A DNA stretch of 51,860 nucleotides from positions 871,840 through 923,699 of the forward strand of contig JAAOMT010000183.1 of NCBI GenBank assembly GCA_016748015.1, given 5' to 3'. The notes below the pieces were generated by a model. It was not told the DNA's origin. It made no database searches and saw nothing but the letters and a program-made list of their open reading frames with translations. This document shows, one piece after another, positions 1-12,480 of the stretch (within the stretch, counting starts at the first letter, position 1; every line of letters begins with the position of its first letter). A program made the position numbers and the translations under genes. The DNA comes from Geosiphon pyriformis (taxonomy: Eukaryota; Glomeromycota; Glomeromycetes; Archaeosporales; Geosiphonaceae).

Positions 1-1179
1 ACTGTTAACATTGATTCCCATCCGTACCAGTCAATTGCATTTTTTTCGGCAGTGGATCTTGATCATGTGCTTCGGAAAGAAGCGGAATCAAGTTGCAAAA
101 CATTGTCATATCAACAGGAAATTCAACCCGGACAAAGTCTTAAAATACAAGACATTTTGAAGAATATATCGTCGCTAAGTGCTTTCATATCCGAAAAAAC
201 CTCAAGTGAGCTACCCGAAATTCCACCTTGTTATCAACACCTTTTGGTGCCAAGCAAGCCATCGGAAGATGAGCTTTTTCTCAAAATACAGGCATCTTCA
301 AGTCTGGAAGAAGTTCAAGAATTATTCACCTTAAAACTTCCTGTTGAATCTTCCAAGAAAAAAGGATATGTAAATTATCCAACCCAAAAAGAAAAAAAAA
401 GACTTGAGAAAGAATATTGCGAGAAGAAAGTGGCACTTCTCTATGGAACTGATATAAAGCAACCACTTAGGGAAAAAAACGATGGAGAACGATCATTTCA
501 AGGCGAAATATCGGTTGATGAAAATCTCAAGTCATCGCAACAAGATAAAAATCTCTTGAACAATCTAGCATATAAAGAGCCAAAAGAGGGACAAGACAAA
601 ATGGATAAACCCACGGGATTTTCTACTAATATTCCTAAGGGTAATCCCCTACGTCCTTCGCTTGCTGATAATTCCCATTTGTTAGAGATGAAACTCAAAA
701 AACAGGCCAACCTCCTATCTATCAAGAAGTCAGAGCCGACCGATATAAGCACCAAAAAATCGCTTATTATCAAGAATACGGGGAAAGAACAACCTCAGCT
801 TCGTGCTAATCAATCCCATAATACGATAAATCAACTACAATCGCCGGATTTAGTTGAGAGCTCAGTTAAACCGAAAATGAAGCAAGAATTGGGAGGTAAA
901 AGCACAAGAAAGCGACAATTCTTTGAAGAGCCGGTGATGCGGACAAAAACTGAAACCCGGAAAGAATGTGATTCGTCAAATGTTGAACCTATAACTTGTG
1001 AAATTGAGGTTCAATCTTCCTCGGACCCTTTTCCCAGTCAAGCAACCCAGAAAAAAGAAAACTCACATTTAAACCGGCCTTTAATGATAAAAGATCCATA
1101 TGTTATCTCATCTTTCAAATCATCGCCCACTAAAAAGAATCGCAAAAAAGACTCCCCTTTAAATCATTTAAGTTGTTAA
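1..1179 (+). CDS. 3' part of an unidentified protein gene
   Basis: A reading frame is open from the first base of the window to a TAA at 1177-1179, giving about 392 codons with no ATG near its beginning, so the 5' part lies outside. An exon could also start at 52, because a pyrimidine-rich stretch ending in CAG precedes it. The first 150 residues look folded (for example SIAFFSAVDLDHVLRKE). The rest is Lys/Ser/Gln-rich, low in hydrophobic residues and probably disordered, and ends in a basic cluster (SPTKKNRKK) that could be a nuclear localisation signal. Codon use and GC resemble GLT1 and not the transposons, so I take it as a host gene. It converges on GLT1. I do not recognise the family and no catalytic motif is visible. 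Confidence 0.6.
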   Translation, partial: TVNIDSHPYQSIAFFSAVDLDHVLRKEAESSCKTLSYQQEIQPGQSLKIQDILKNISSLSAFISEKTSSELPEIPPCYQHLLVPSKPSEDELFLKIQASSSLEEVQELFTLKLPVESSKKKGYVNYPTQKEKKRLEKEYCEKKVALLYGTDIKQPLREKNDGERSFQGEISVDENLKSSQQDKNLLNNLAYKEPKEGQDKMDKPTGFSTNIPKGNPLRPSLADNSHLLEMKLKKQANLLSIKKSEPTDISTKKSLIIKNTGKEQPQLRANQSHNTINQLQSPDLVESSVKPKMKQELGGKSTRKRQFFEEPVMRTKTETRKECDSSNVEPITCEIEVQSSSDPFPSQATQKKENSHLNRPLMIKDPYVISSFKSSPTKKNRKKDSPLNHLSC

Positions 1180-2072
1180 TAATCTTCAAATGTAAACATT
1201 GGGGATTAGTAAATCGAGTGGTTTTAAGTTTTGCTAAATATCAAGAGCCGTAGAATTTTCTGGTACTCCTGCAAGCAAATAAAGTACCATAAGTAGTTTT
1301 TACAGCTTCCTTTTCAGCAATTGACTCATTTGCTTTTTGGTCTTTGAGGGTTTAAATAAATTAAAGTTTACGTCATCCCATATTCCATTCATTTTTACAA
1401 TAAAACTGATACTTAAATTTATTGTTTTATTTAGTAAAAAAGATTTATTAATTAAAACATTAATTAGATTTTATCAACTTATTTTAATTGTGGTGTTTAT
1501 TTCAAGATTTAGATTTTTTATTAAATTTTAAGTTTGTGAATATTAATGTATATTAAGTTTACAAAATATTGCCATTTAGAAAATGGTAATGTAATTTTAA
1601 TTTGTTTGTACATTTAAAACATTAAGATTTTGTTTATTCTTCACAAATATCAAAAAACATTGATTAAAAATAAAAAGGAACGAGATTGAATTAGCATCTA
1701 TTCAGGAATTCCAGATTGTAATTAGAAACTTTTTCCAGAAGAGTCGTAAGACCTATTAGGAATCCCCTAAATCTTAGCTGCAAAACCATGAGATTTTCTG
1801 GTTTTTAATTTCTCCATATTCGTTGTTGTCAACCAGATTAAAATCATGAAAAAATCCCATGTGATGCAAATGATGAGCCCCCATCTCCAAATCGGTGTTT
1901 TGACCAAAAATTTTTTTATAATTAATGTTATCTCATTCCTCTTAATATAGAAAAATTACAAGTGTGTATTATATTTCAAAGAAAAAGTTAGATTATTTAT
2001 TAAGTGTATGTATAGTGGTGCGTTTATACTATGTATATTACTATATATGTGTATACAAAATCTAAAAGTTTT
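1180..2072. other. intergenic region between convergent genes
   Basis: About 890 bp separating the 3' ends of the first gene and GLT1. It is AT-rich, with T-rich runs and several AATAAA-like strings that could serve as 3' end signals for either gene. The short open stretch near 1337-1531 is low-complexity Phe/Ile/Lys and not convincing. I see no RNA gene or transposon end. Confidence 0.5.
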
Positions 2073-5000
2073 TTAATTGGCAACTGCAACGAGACCAGGG
2101 TGTGTTCGGTTAGATAAAGCTTCTAGTGTCCGTTGTTTAATGCCTCCTGTTACCGGTAAGTTTGTATCACCCATTAGATATTGATCAATTTCTCGGGCAG
2201 CTTGTCGTCCTTCGTTAATACCCCAAACTATAAGACTTTGACCGCGACGACAATCGCCAGCAGCAAATATTCCAGGTATTGGTGTTGAATATCTACCTTT
2301 TAGTGTTTCAATGTTAGTTCGGGCATCGGCCTTTAGTCCCAAACTGTGAATTAATTTTTCCTCAGGGCCTAAAAATCCCATTGCTAATAAAATGATATCT
2401 GCTGGGAAATGTTGTTCCGATCCAGGAATTTCTTTCATTGTCCATCGACCAGACCCGTCCTTGATCCATTCAACCCGTACGGTATTTATTCCGGCTACGT
2501 GCCCTTTTCCGTCTGACACAAACTCCTTAGATAACACACAGTATTCACGTGGATCTTTTCCAAATTGCATTTGAATCTCTGCATGCCCATAGTCAACTTT
2601 GAATACTCGTGGGAATTGGGGCCATGGGTTATCCTTGGCACGAGTCACTGGAGGCCGTGGAAGCAATTCAAAATTGATAATAGATTTGGCACCTGAATGT
2701 CCAAATGAAATGCCAATTACAATTAAAAACGAAAATGAATGGTTCAGCTCATAGGGACAAGGCTTATCAACTCATAGCAAAAAATGAAATTTGGATTATA
2801 CAAACCATGCCTAAGTGATGTAGCAAGAGCGTCACATCCAGTATCACCCCCACCAATTACGATCACTGCGGTGAGGCCATATAATTATATTAAAAAATAT
2901 GGTGCAATTTTCAGTTTCCAAAATTGACGGAGCACAGCGTTTGGGAAAATTAAGATGTTTAAAAGGATTGAATCATGAAAACAAAATCTTTAACAGAAAA
3001 ACGAAGAATTAAATTGGTCAAGCTGAAGAAATTGAAATTACCATTTTTTCCTTTGGCACTAAGATATTTTCCATTTTCTAAATTAGAATCCAAAAGACTT
3101 TGAGTGTTAAGTTGTAAAAACTCCATTGCAAAGTGAATTCCATCCAAGTTTCGATTAGGGATTTTCAAATCACGAGGCCATGTAGCACCTGTGGCTACAA
3201 GGAGACAATCGTTTTCTTTGCAAATTTTGACGGCATCAACATTTACTCCCACATGCGCATTAGCAACAAACTTAATGCCTTCATCTGCTAGAAGGTCAAT
3301 TCGTCTCTGAACAATATTTTTATCTAGTTTCATATTGGGAATGCCGTACATCAACAAACCGCCGAAACGGTCATTACGATCATAAACAGTGACCATATGA
3401 CCAGCTTTGTTAAGTTGATCGGCTGCTGCTAAGCCAGCTGGACCTGATCCAATGATGGCAATTCTCTTGCCGGTTCGGATTGCGGGTGGTTGAGGAATGA
3501 TCCATCCCATTTCAAATCCTTTGTCAATAATTGCGCATTCGATTGATTTTATGCTAACGGGTAATTCATTAATGCCTAGAACACAGGCACCTTCACATGG
3601 AGCAGGACATACTCGACCAGTAAATTCAGGAAAATTGTTTGTCATTAGAAGTCGGTTTAGAGCGTCTCGCCATTGATTTTTGAAAACAAGATCGTTCCAT
3701 TTTGGAATAATATTGCCTATAGGACAACCACTTTCAGATTGGCAGAAGGGAACACCACAGTCCATACAACGAGCAGCTTGAACTTTGAGTTCGACATCAC
3801 TTAAACGAGCGTTAATTTCTTTCCAATCCTTTGCTCGTTTGCGAGGATTGCGATAATTATCAACTCGCCGTTTGTACTTCATGAAACCGCGAACTTTATC
3901 GAGAACTTGTGTTCTCTGTTTAGCAGCCTGTTCATCCAACATCGCATCTTCAATATCCACCAGTGAAGGTTCTTTGTGTTTAATGGGAATTTCTTGAACT
4001 AAAACCGGCTGAGATATTTCTTTTTGTTTTCGTGCTTCCTCAGCAGCAATACGTTGCTTATCCAAGACAAACTTATAATCAATCGGCATTACTTTCACAA
4101 ATCGTGGCAAAACTTGATTAAAATTTTTGAGTATTCGGTCAGCCAGTTCTGATCCAGTGTAGTGACGATGGTCTTCAATCAATCCTCGCAGGAAAGCAAT
4201 CTCTTTTGACTCATTTATAGTTTCGAAAATAACCATTTCCTGATTACATTTACTTTTGAAATCTAGCGACATATCCAATACATAAGCAATCCCACCACTC
4301 ATACCGGCAGCAAAATTACGTCCAGTTGAACCTAGTACTACCACTCGACCTCCTGTCATATATTCGCAACCGTGATCACCAACACCTTCTACTACAGCGG
4401 TTGCCCCAGAATTACGAACGCAAAAACGTTCAGCGGCAATGCCACGAATAAATGCTTGACCGGATGTTGCCCCATATAAACAAACGTTACCGACGATAAT
4501 GTTTTCTTCAGACTTGAAGGTCGAGACTTTTGGTGGATAAACTATCAGGCGACCACCAGAAAGACCTTTACCAACATAATCATTAGCATCACCTTCCAGC
4601 TCAAGAGTGATACCGGCCACCAAAAATGCCCCAAAAGATTGTCCGGCTGAACCAATAAGATTGATATGAATGGTATCATCAGGTAATCCTACCTCACCAC
4701 AGTGACGTGACACGTGGTAAGATAGGGTGGTACCAAGGGCACGATCTGTATTTACCACTTCACAATCAATCTTTACTGGTAGCTTTTTGAATAGTGCATC
4801 CTCCGCCTCATCAATAAGCCTGTTATCTAAACGAACATAAAGTTTATGATCTTGCTTTCGTACGTTATGGGTGGCCACTCCGGGTCGTAGAGTGAAAGCG
4901 GGAGTGAGAATAGGTGTAAGATCGATGTTCTCGGTTTTGGAATTGCGCAGATTATCGTTGACTCGCAGCTTGTCAGAACGACCAACCATTTCATTGATTG

Positions 5001-8000
5001 TACGGAACCCGAGCTTGGACATTATCTGACGACATTCTTCGGCAACATAATAAAAGAAGTTTATTACGTGTTCGGGCTCACCCTCAAATTTCTTTCGAAG
5101 TTCCGGATCCTGAGTGGCGATACCAACTGGACAAGTATTTAAATGACATTTACGCATCATAATACAACCAAGTGCGATCAAAGGAGTGGTTGCAAAGCCC
5201 CATTCTTCAGCCCCTAGCAAGCATGCGATAGCGACATCACGACCAGTTCTAATCTGACCATCGGTTTGAACGACAACACGGCCACGAAGATCGTTCAAGA
5301 CAAGCGTTTGATGAGTTTCTGCGAGACCCAATTCCCAAGGAAGACCAGCGTATTTAATACCTGTCCATCGTGAGGCACCAGTACCACCATCATGTCCAGA
5401 AATCAGAATGTGATCAGCCTTAGCCTTGGCCACCCCGGATGCAACAATGCCAACACCAACTTCTGACACCAGTTTAACGGAGATGCGAGCCCGTGGATTA
5501 GAACATTTTAAATCATAGATAAGTTGCTTCAAATCTTCAATAGAATAAATATCGTGATGTGGAGGTGGGGAAATCAAGCCGACACCGGGGGTTGATTTAC
5601 GAGTTTTACCAATGGCCTCGGAAACTTTATGACCGGGCAACTCACCACCCTCACCAGGTTTGGCGCCTTGGGCCATTTTGATTTGCAACTCGTTGGCATC
5701 AGACAGATAGAAAGCAGTTACCCCGAAGCGACCAGATGCAACTTGTTTGATTGCTGAACGCATTGTATCACCATTGGGCAGAGGGATTGATCGTTCTGGA
5801 TCTTCACCGCCTTCCCCAGTATTCGACTTACCACCAAGTCGATTCATGGCGATGGCGAGAGCAGAATGAGACTCAAGAGAAATTGATCCATAAGACATGG
5901 CCCCAGTACAGAAACGTTTAACAATATCGCTCCATGGCTCAACTTCATCAATTGGTATAGATTTCGAATTTTCAAAATCAAAATCTAGGAGACCACGAAG
6001 AGTACAACTCTTGATTTGTTCATGGGCATTAAGTGAATAGACATCATAGGCAGATTGATTTTTTGAACGAACAGCGTCTTGAAGATTTGCAATACCAACG
6101 GGATCGTTAATGTGCGCTTCGCCACCATCACGCCAATGATACTCACCAGACTCAGGGAGACCAGGTGGGAGGATAGTGTCTCGTGAAGGATAGCCTTGAT
6201 CATGGAATGTGAGAGCATCCAAGGCCAAAGAATCAAATGTAGTACCTGGGGGAAAAACAATGACAGAAAATCATAAGAATTGTGGGGAGGGGGGGGGGAT
6301 ATTTAAATATTTGCCTTTCAATTATCGATTCAAAGTTTTAAATGCTTCCTAAATTCAAGCATAAGAATATAAAAGGATACCTTTAATTCTACTCGCAGTA
6401 CCAGCAAAGCAGCGCGCAATAACACTTTCATCAATTCCCAGAGCCTCAAAAATTTGGGCGCCTTTATAACTCTGCAAAGTTGAAATGCCCATCTTTGACA
6501 TCACTTTTAGTACACCATTGTTTATTGCCTTTTTGTAATTTGAAATAAGTTTTTCTCCGGAAGCGTCACTCTTAATAGCATTTTCTCGTTTTAATTTTAA
6601 AATTGCTTCCATGACCAAGTAAGGGCAAATTGCATCAGCTCCATAACCCAAAAGAACACAAATGTGATGAACTTCACGAGCTTCGGCGGTTTCAATAAAC
6701 AAGGCGATCTTTGATCTTTGCTTGCTACGAACCAGATAATGATGTACCCCACCAACAGCGATTAAAGAAGAGATAGCAACACGTCCGGCGTTGGTAGCGG
6801 CATCGGAAAGAATTACAACTTTGAAACCTTCTTGGATAGCTTGCGAAACTTCAGCGCAAACACGTTCTAACGCTAGTAAATAGCCGTTTACACCTTCCTG
6901 TTTTGGGAAGGTAATATCAATGGTGGCTACACTCCAATCAGGTTGAACACGTTCAGCACGTTTGATGGCGTTCAATTCGTCAATGGAAAGGATTGGAGAG
7001 CGTAACAAAAGCTTGCGAGTTTGGTATTCGTTGACCTCAAGAATGTTGCCTTCTGGACCAACGTAACATTCCAGAGACATGACAATCTCCTCACGAATAG
7101 GATCGATCGGAGGGTTGGTGACTTGAGCAAAAAGTTGTCGGAAATAATCATAAATGAGACGAGGTTGGCTTGAAAGACAGGCCAATGGAGCGTCATTGCC
7201 CATGGATCCAAGGGCTTCTTTAGCGTCTGTAACCTAAAGTGGTGTAGCGAAATAAATCATTGGATTAAAGCAGTAATTCCAAACTAACAAAAAAAATGGT
7301 AAAAATTTCGATATACCATTGGTAACATTAACAAATTTATTTGTTCAATAGTATAACCAAATGCTCGCAATCTAGGGTCTTCGGCGACAGAGGTGGAGTC
7401 CAAGATAACAGAGATTCCGTTACCAGTAGCCTTGATCTTGGCGGTAATATCGTCGAGAGAAATCATTTGTCGTTCGATCCAAGCTTGGAAATTTGCCCTT
7501 GATGCGACAGATAATTTGAGTTCTGTGTCATCAACCACACGACCTTCTTCAGTGTCAACCAAGAGCATTTTGCCTGGTTGCAAACGGCCTTTTTGTACAA
7601 CGCGTTCCGGCTCGATAAATGTAGTCCCGACTTCTGATGCGCAAATCATAAGATCATCGGTTGTGATATAGAAACGACATGGACGCAACCCGTTTCGATC
7701 TAAGCTGGCACCACAGTAACGGCCATCGGAAAAAGTAAATAGTGCAGGACCATCCCATGGTTCCATTAAACACGCGGCCCATTTGTAGAAGGCACATTTT
7801 TCGGGTTCCATGAATTGATTATTCTGCCATGCCTCAGGAATCATCATCATTATTGCCTCTGGTAAGGAGACAACGCGATTGATGACCAATAATTCAAGGA
7901 CATTATCAAAAGCAGCAGAATCTGAGCCTCCTTCTTCAATAATTGGATAGAGCAAATCAAGTTCGCTGCCAAATAGGCTAGATTTCATGATTCCTTCGCG

Positions 8001-9078
8001 AGCACGCATCCAATTCTTGTTACCTCTTAAGGTGTTAATTTCACCTAAGAAGGGATAACGATAAAAGTTAAATAATTGATCAAATGACATGAGAATACTT
8101 AAAGACTTGAAAATTACCATTATGAGCGCACCATCTCATCGGTTGAGCGCGATCCCAAGAAGGAAATGTATTGGTGGAGAATCGGGAATGAACCAGAGCG
8201 AAATGAGTTTTAAACATTACATTGTTCAAGTCGTGGAAATAATTGTATACTTGTACGGGTGAAAGTTGACCCTTGTAGATAATATTTTTGTTCGAAAGAG
8301 AGCAAATATAGAACCACTTTTTTACGGTTATTACGTGCGTGGCTTGCTTACGAAGAACATAAAGTTGTCTTTCAAAATATGCTTCATCGAATTTAGTTCC
8401 TTCTTCTGAAGTATTTGCAAGTATAACAAAAGGTTGCAAGATGATTGGTTCACGTGATCTAGCGGCAGGTCCAAGGATTGTATTATCTCTGGGAACCTCA
8501 CGCCAACCAAGGACTTTCAAGTGCAGACTCTCTGCGATTTGCTCGAAAATATGCTTACTCTCTTCCATCACGGCTGGCTCAGGTTTAAAGAAAATATTAC
8601 CAACAGCATACTGTCCTCTTAGTGGAAGTTGAACATTGATCCGGGCGGTTTCCAATTGAAAAAATTCATGAGGAATACTGGTCATAACACCAGCACCATC
8701 ACCATCCCTTGCATCAGCACCCACGGCACCCCGATGCGTCATGTTGCAAATAACATTTCGGGCGTTACTAAGAATCTTGTGGGAAGGTACACCTTTGATT
8801 TGAACAATAAAACCAACGCCGCATGCATCTTTTTCATAATCGGGATCATATAGGGCTTGTTTGGAAGGAATTGCATTGGCCCAAAAGGAGTTGAGCTCAT
8901 GATTGGTGTTTTTTAGTTGGATTTGTTCAAGTTCCTTTGATTGTAAATCTGTTAAACTATCAATAGGACTAATACCTTTGCCACTGTGATTAACACTACA
9001 ATTATGTCTAAATTGCTTGTTTTCTTGATGTTTTTGTTGTTCTTTTTCCTTTTTTTCCAGTTCAACGACAGATACCAT
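2073..9078 (-). CDS. GLT1: NADH-dependent glutamate synthase (GOGAT), complete, six exons
   Basis: Exons are 9078-8118, 8044-7317, 7233-6381, 6245-3042, 2865-2806 and 2692-2073. The five introns are GT-AG (73, 83, 135, 176 and 113 nt) and splicing restores the conserved joints [13 protein letters not shown] and [13 protein letters not shown]. The product is about 2141 aa, as in yeast Glt1 (about 2145). It makes two glutamates from glutamine and 2-oxoglutarate with NADH, and with glutamine synthetase forms the ammonium-assimilation cycle. Domains in order: propeptide 1-85; class II glutaminase starting at Cys86 (DACGVGF); synthase with FMN barrel; 3Fe-4S cysteines 1208, 1214 and 1219 ([12 protein letters not shown]); the usual C-terminal beta-helix; then the small-subunit part with 4Fe-4S cysteines from 1674, FAD site GSGPAG near 1780, NADH site near 1916 and the C-terminal FAD motif GIFAAGD. 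All key residues are present and the frame is clean. The propeptide is Lys/Gln-rich and longer than I recall for yeast. Intron 3 has a long C-run before its acceptor. Confidence 0.97.
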
Positions 9079-10121
9079 AACTATTTACGAAAATTTAAAG
9101 AATTGAACTTTTTTTTTAGGTAAATAAATATTCTTATCCTGAGGCTTCGAGTTTATAAAAGTAGGGACACGATATAGTTGCGTCTCGTTTTACCAGAATA
9201 TTTTGAAAAGGAAGGAAGGCAACAGTTGCCTAAAATTGGTAAAGACAAGTCTCGCTGTGAGACTATGCGAGAAGTTGATAACCACGACAAGTTCTAGAAG
9301 GAAAAACTTTAGTAAAAAAAATTCGAACAAAATAAAAGATGCACGAAGAGTTAGAAAAATATTTAATGAAACAAAACTATTTATTAAAATATTTCAAGTA
9401 CAAGCAGTCTATGTAAGCTATTCTTTTTACTCACCAATTTTTTTAGGTGATATACAGTCTATGAGTGCGTATTTATATGTGTATATAACTTGGCTTTCTT
9501 GATATTCAAGATGATGTGAAAGTAGGATGATGAAAATGATAGATTTTTATCAAGAACCAATAGATAACTTGTTAAATTAGTAATATCATTAACTGGCCGT
9601 TAGAACAGGCGAGGACCAAAGAAATTTTTGTGAAGGGAAAGCGAGCATTTTGGGGAATTTATAGATATTGTGAGAATTACAAAAATTAATTTCTTTGCAA
9701 TGAATCGAAGAAAGCGGTTATCTAATCATCGATTCACCCAATTAACAGCTAATAGGATGAAAGCTCTCAAAGCCGGTAAAGAAAGTCTCGATTCACACGA
9801 ATTTTAACGGCAGAGCGGTAAAGACGAATAAAAAATCTCAATAATACACAATAATGCTTATTCTTTGAAGCAAAAATAAATTACTTTTACTTTTTTAAAC
9901 ATAAATATAGTTGAATGCTTTTTAATTTTAAATACTTGTAATATAAAATTAGTTTGGGTAGATGTTAACGGGTTGATTTAAAGATAATGAAACCTAATTC
10001 GATCTTCTTTACAAACATACACACATAAATTAGCGAATTGTCTCGGGGAAGATCGTGTTGAATGTTTGCATTTGTCAAAAATTCGAATATGAAATGCTTT
10101 AATAATATTGAGTTTTATGCA
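9079..10121. promoter_or_regulatory. upstream region of GLT1
   Basis: This is the 5' flank of GLT1, which is transcribed leftward. On the minus strand a TTTTATAAAC string at 9151-9160, about 75 nt before the ATG, could be a TATA element. That is inference from position only. A 99-codon open stretch on the plus strand (9203-9502) is Lys-rich, begins with TTG and has no recognisable motif, so I do not call it. I see no GATA cluster strong enough to claim nitrogen regulation. Confidence 0.3.
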
Positions 10122-10190
10122 TGATGTAGTGATGTAGTGATGGAGTGATGGAGTGATGGAGTGATGTAGTGATTGAGTGATGCAGTGATT
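10122..10190 (+). repeat. 8-bp tandem repeat, unit TGATGNAG
   Basis: Eight consecutive 8-bp units run from 10122 to 10185, followed by TGATT. The units read TGATGTAG (three), TGATGGAG (three), TGATTGAG and TGATGCAG, so variation is confined to two positions. It lies in non-coding DNA about 1 kb upstream of GLT1. A period of 8 would not preserve a reading frame. Confidence 0.9.
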
Positions 10191-11474
10191 AAAAAGATTA
10201 TCTAGAGAACCAAAGATATACTTTTAGAGCCAATCTAAAAAATTGGTGATTATGCATCATGTGGAAGCGTTTATAGCCCAATAAATCCTAAAATCTGATA
10301 TCTCTTAAGGTTGTTGAGTCAGTTGACAGGTTGCTGCTGATTTGTTTTTACATTTGCTTCATTTTTATTCCGAATTCATCCGAATTTTTACAAAATCAAA
10401 GAAGGTAATAATGGGAGAATTTTAAAGGGCAGAAGATCGAGATCTTTTGTATTTGAAAACGTCCTCAAAGCGGGTTGATCAAAAACGTTTTTGCGCTTTC
10501 GAATAGGAATCTTCAATGCATCAGTCCATCTCGATCTTTAGATCAAAGATGGATTCGAGGATAATTTTGTTCTTTTAGTAATGCAGTGGTCGCGTGAGGT
10601 CACTCAAATGATATAAGCGATAAGAATTTTTAATTTTAACTTAAGATTTTATAATCGTGAAGCTAATTGATAGAGATTCAAATAACTTATCTGAAATATC
10701 TACCAGATTTTCCGTAAACAATAATTTTAACTCAGAGTCATCAAAAGAATTCTCAAACGCACAAAGATCTTTGGTAACATATTTATCATATCTTGAAAGA
10801 TTAGATTTTTTTGCGTCTCCTGTCGTGCAATTATTTTGCGAGAAAAATTTTTTACTTGACAATGTGAACTTAACTGCTGGTAGATTGCCTTATTCGATAT
10901 ATCGTGACCTTGTGTCCTGTACCGGTTTTTTTTGACTTTTTGGTTATCTAATAATGGATTCAATATTAATTTCCTCTTTTTATATCTCTTTTCAGAGTTG
11001 AATTTTTAGGCACTGTCTGTAGAATTTTTAAATTTTCACCTTTTTATTTTGAAAAGAAATGCATAAATTGGAGCTATAAATGTAGTACGAAATAATATAA
11101 ATAATTATTGTTTACCTATAAATAAACCCTACAAAAAAGATCTTGCCTCTGCTGTAAATCAATTCAATATTTATATATATAAATGACACGCGGAAACACG
11201 TACTAAGTACAAAATGGTAATTAGGCAAACTTCTCATTTTTGACAATACACGAATCTGGGCAAGTGTTTTCTTGATTGACACAGTGGGATAATTATTCCG
11301 AATTAAAATTCAATATATCTATAGATCGGAGAGAATCAAATCATATAAGGAGTGAAAAATAGAGTCCATTAATCAAAGGCAAGTTTCTCTCTTCCGGAAA
11401 TTATCAAGCTCCATTGTCGATGGATTGTAACACATCAATAACAGGCAATACTAAGCATTTCTATGTAACGCCTG
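10191..11474. other. gene-poor stretch with one weak ORF
   Basis: No gene is supported. A plus-strand stretch at 10657-10935 is open for 92 codons from a GTG and reads plausibly (for example YLERLDFFASPVVQLFCEKN), but the opposite strand is also open for 73 codons and I recognise neither. The part next to the Fanzor remnant (11000-11474) would be the 3' flank of that element. In living Fanzor/TnpB elements the guide RNA (omega RNA) derives from this end, but nothing here lets me draw one. Confidence 0.35.
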
Positions 11475-12480
11475 TTATTTCCTGCATGGACACTCTAGGA
11501 CCAAGGCTTCACAAAGCAATGCACGGAGGAAGATCCCACGAACGCCATTTTCATTTCTATTCATAACAAGCTTAAAATTCCAGCTGTACACCTCAGATCC
11601 TCTGATTTTTTGGATATTTCCACACCAACTACAAGTTTTAGAGGTATAGGCATGATAACTATTCTTCTGCCTTGTTGATCAGATATTAACGAAATCGATA
11701 GTGCCCTCAGCATAGCATCTTTCTACCTGTTTTTCGTGTAATTTTTCAAATTCGCTGTGTATTTCTGTCTGCAAGTGTAAGATCTTTTGATCCATACACC
11801 CAATTGCCTTTTCTCGAGCAAAGGTCATTAATAAATTCGCATGTAAATGGAGCTGTTTTTGTATTTCGTATATCCAGGCAAACTTTCACTCATAGTAAGT
11901 GAGCTTGCCATCACATGCAATCTTGTGTTATTTTTGCACTTTTTTCGAAGTGGAAAGACCATAGTATATGTTTATCCTGAGAAATAAAGAATAAATATTG
12001 ACATAAAAACGACATAAATATATATAACAATTATAAAAGAAAAGTAAAATTTTATTATCTTCATCTTGTAAAGGTAAGATACATAGAAGCGATTTGGCAA
12101 AATTCTGAGCACAAATTGTTATGGTGTGATACAGTGCCTTACGAGATTGAAAAGAAAGACGCTGTGCATTACGTTTTAATAACTTTCTTTCGCCAACTAA
12201 TGCTTGATCAATTGCTTCGTCTGTGCTGTTAACAGGAGCTGAGCCTAAGAAACCTCTTAAGAGCATGCCAAGACGAACAGTGGCTCTGCAAAATTTTCTT
12301 TCACCCAGATAGCCGAAACATTCACAAAACTAAACCAATTTTGTTGAAGGGTCATAGTTTTTTAACCATTCTTTTTCCATGATACCATCTTGTTCATAAT
12401 CCCATCACAGTATTAAAAGCAAATCTCGCCAAGCCCACCTATCGTTTAATTTCTGCAAATTTGTTTTTTTGCATGCTAAA
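11475..12480 (-). pseudogene. decayed Fanzor (eukaryotic TnpB-like RNA-guided nuclease)
   Basis: No intact ORF remains, but reading the minus strand across stops and one frame change gives the TnpB/Fanzor layout. Near 12353 a DPSTKLV stretch sits where RuvC-I (DPGVRTF type) is expected, followed by a basic helical stretch (ERKLLKRNAQRL) and ILPLQDED where the RuvC-II strand would fall. At 11703 in a second frame comes GHYRFR with upstream RKMLC, the motif that precedes the zinc ribbon in Fanzor proteins. Back in the first frame at about 11650-11550 is YTSKTCSWCGNI, then NRNENGVRGIFLRAL, the counterpart of DRDxNGARxxxLRxL. The catalytic Asp of RuvC-III and its neighbour are Asn (G-to-A), the second CxxC of the ribbon is lost, and stops stand at expected Trp and Gln codons. 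The frame ends at TAA 11477-11475. The N-terminal end is unclear and may reach 12.7-12.95 kb. The C-terminal match is strong; RuvC-I is less certain. Confidence 0.75.

Noticed and set aside
498-773. Minus-strand 91-codon ORF inside the first gene
   Set aside because: It is antisense to a longer, gene-like frame and has no motif.
9203-9502. 99-codon plus-strand ORF upstream of GLT1
   Set aside because: TTG start, Lys-rich low-complexity translation, and it overlaps the expected GLT1 promoter.
10657-10935. 92-codon plus-strand ORF
   Set aside because: GTG start, an equally open opposite strand, no recognisable motif and no splice partner. Kept only as a remark in the region entry.
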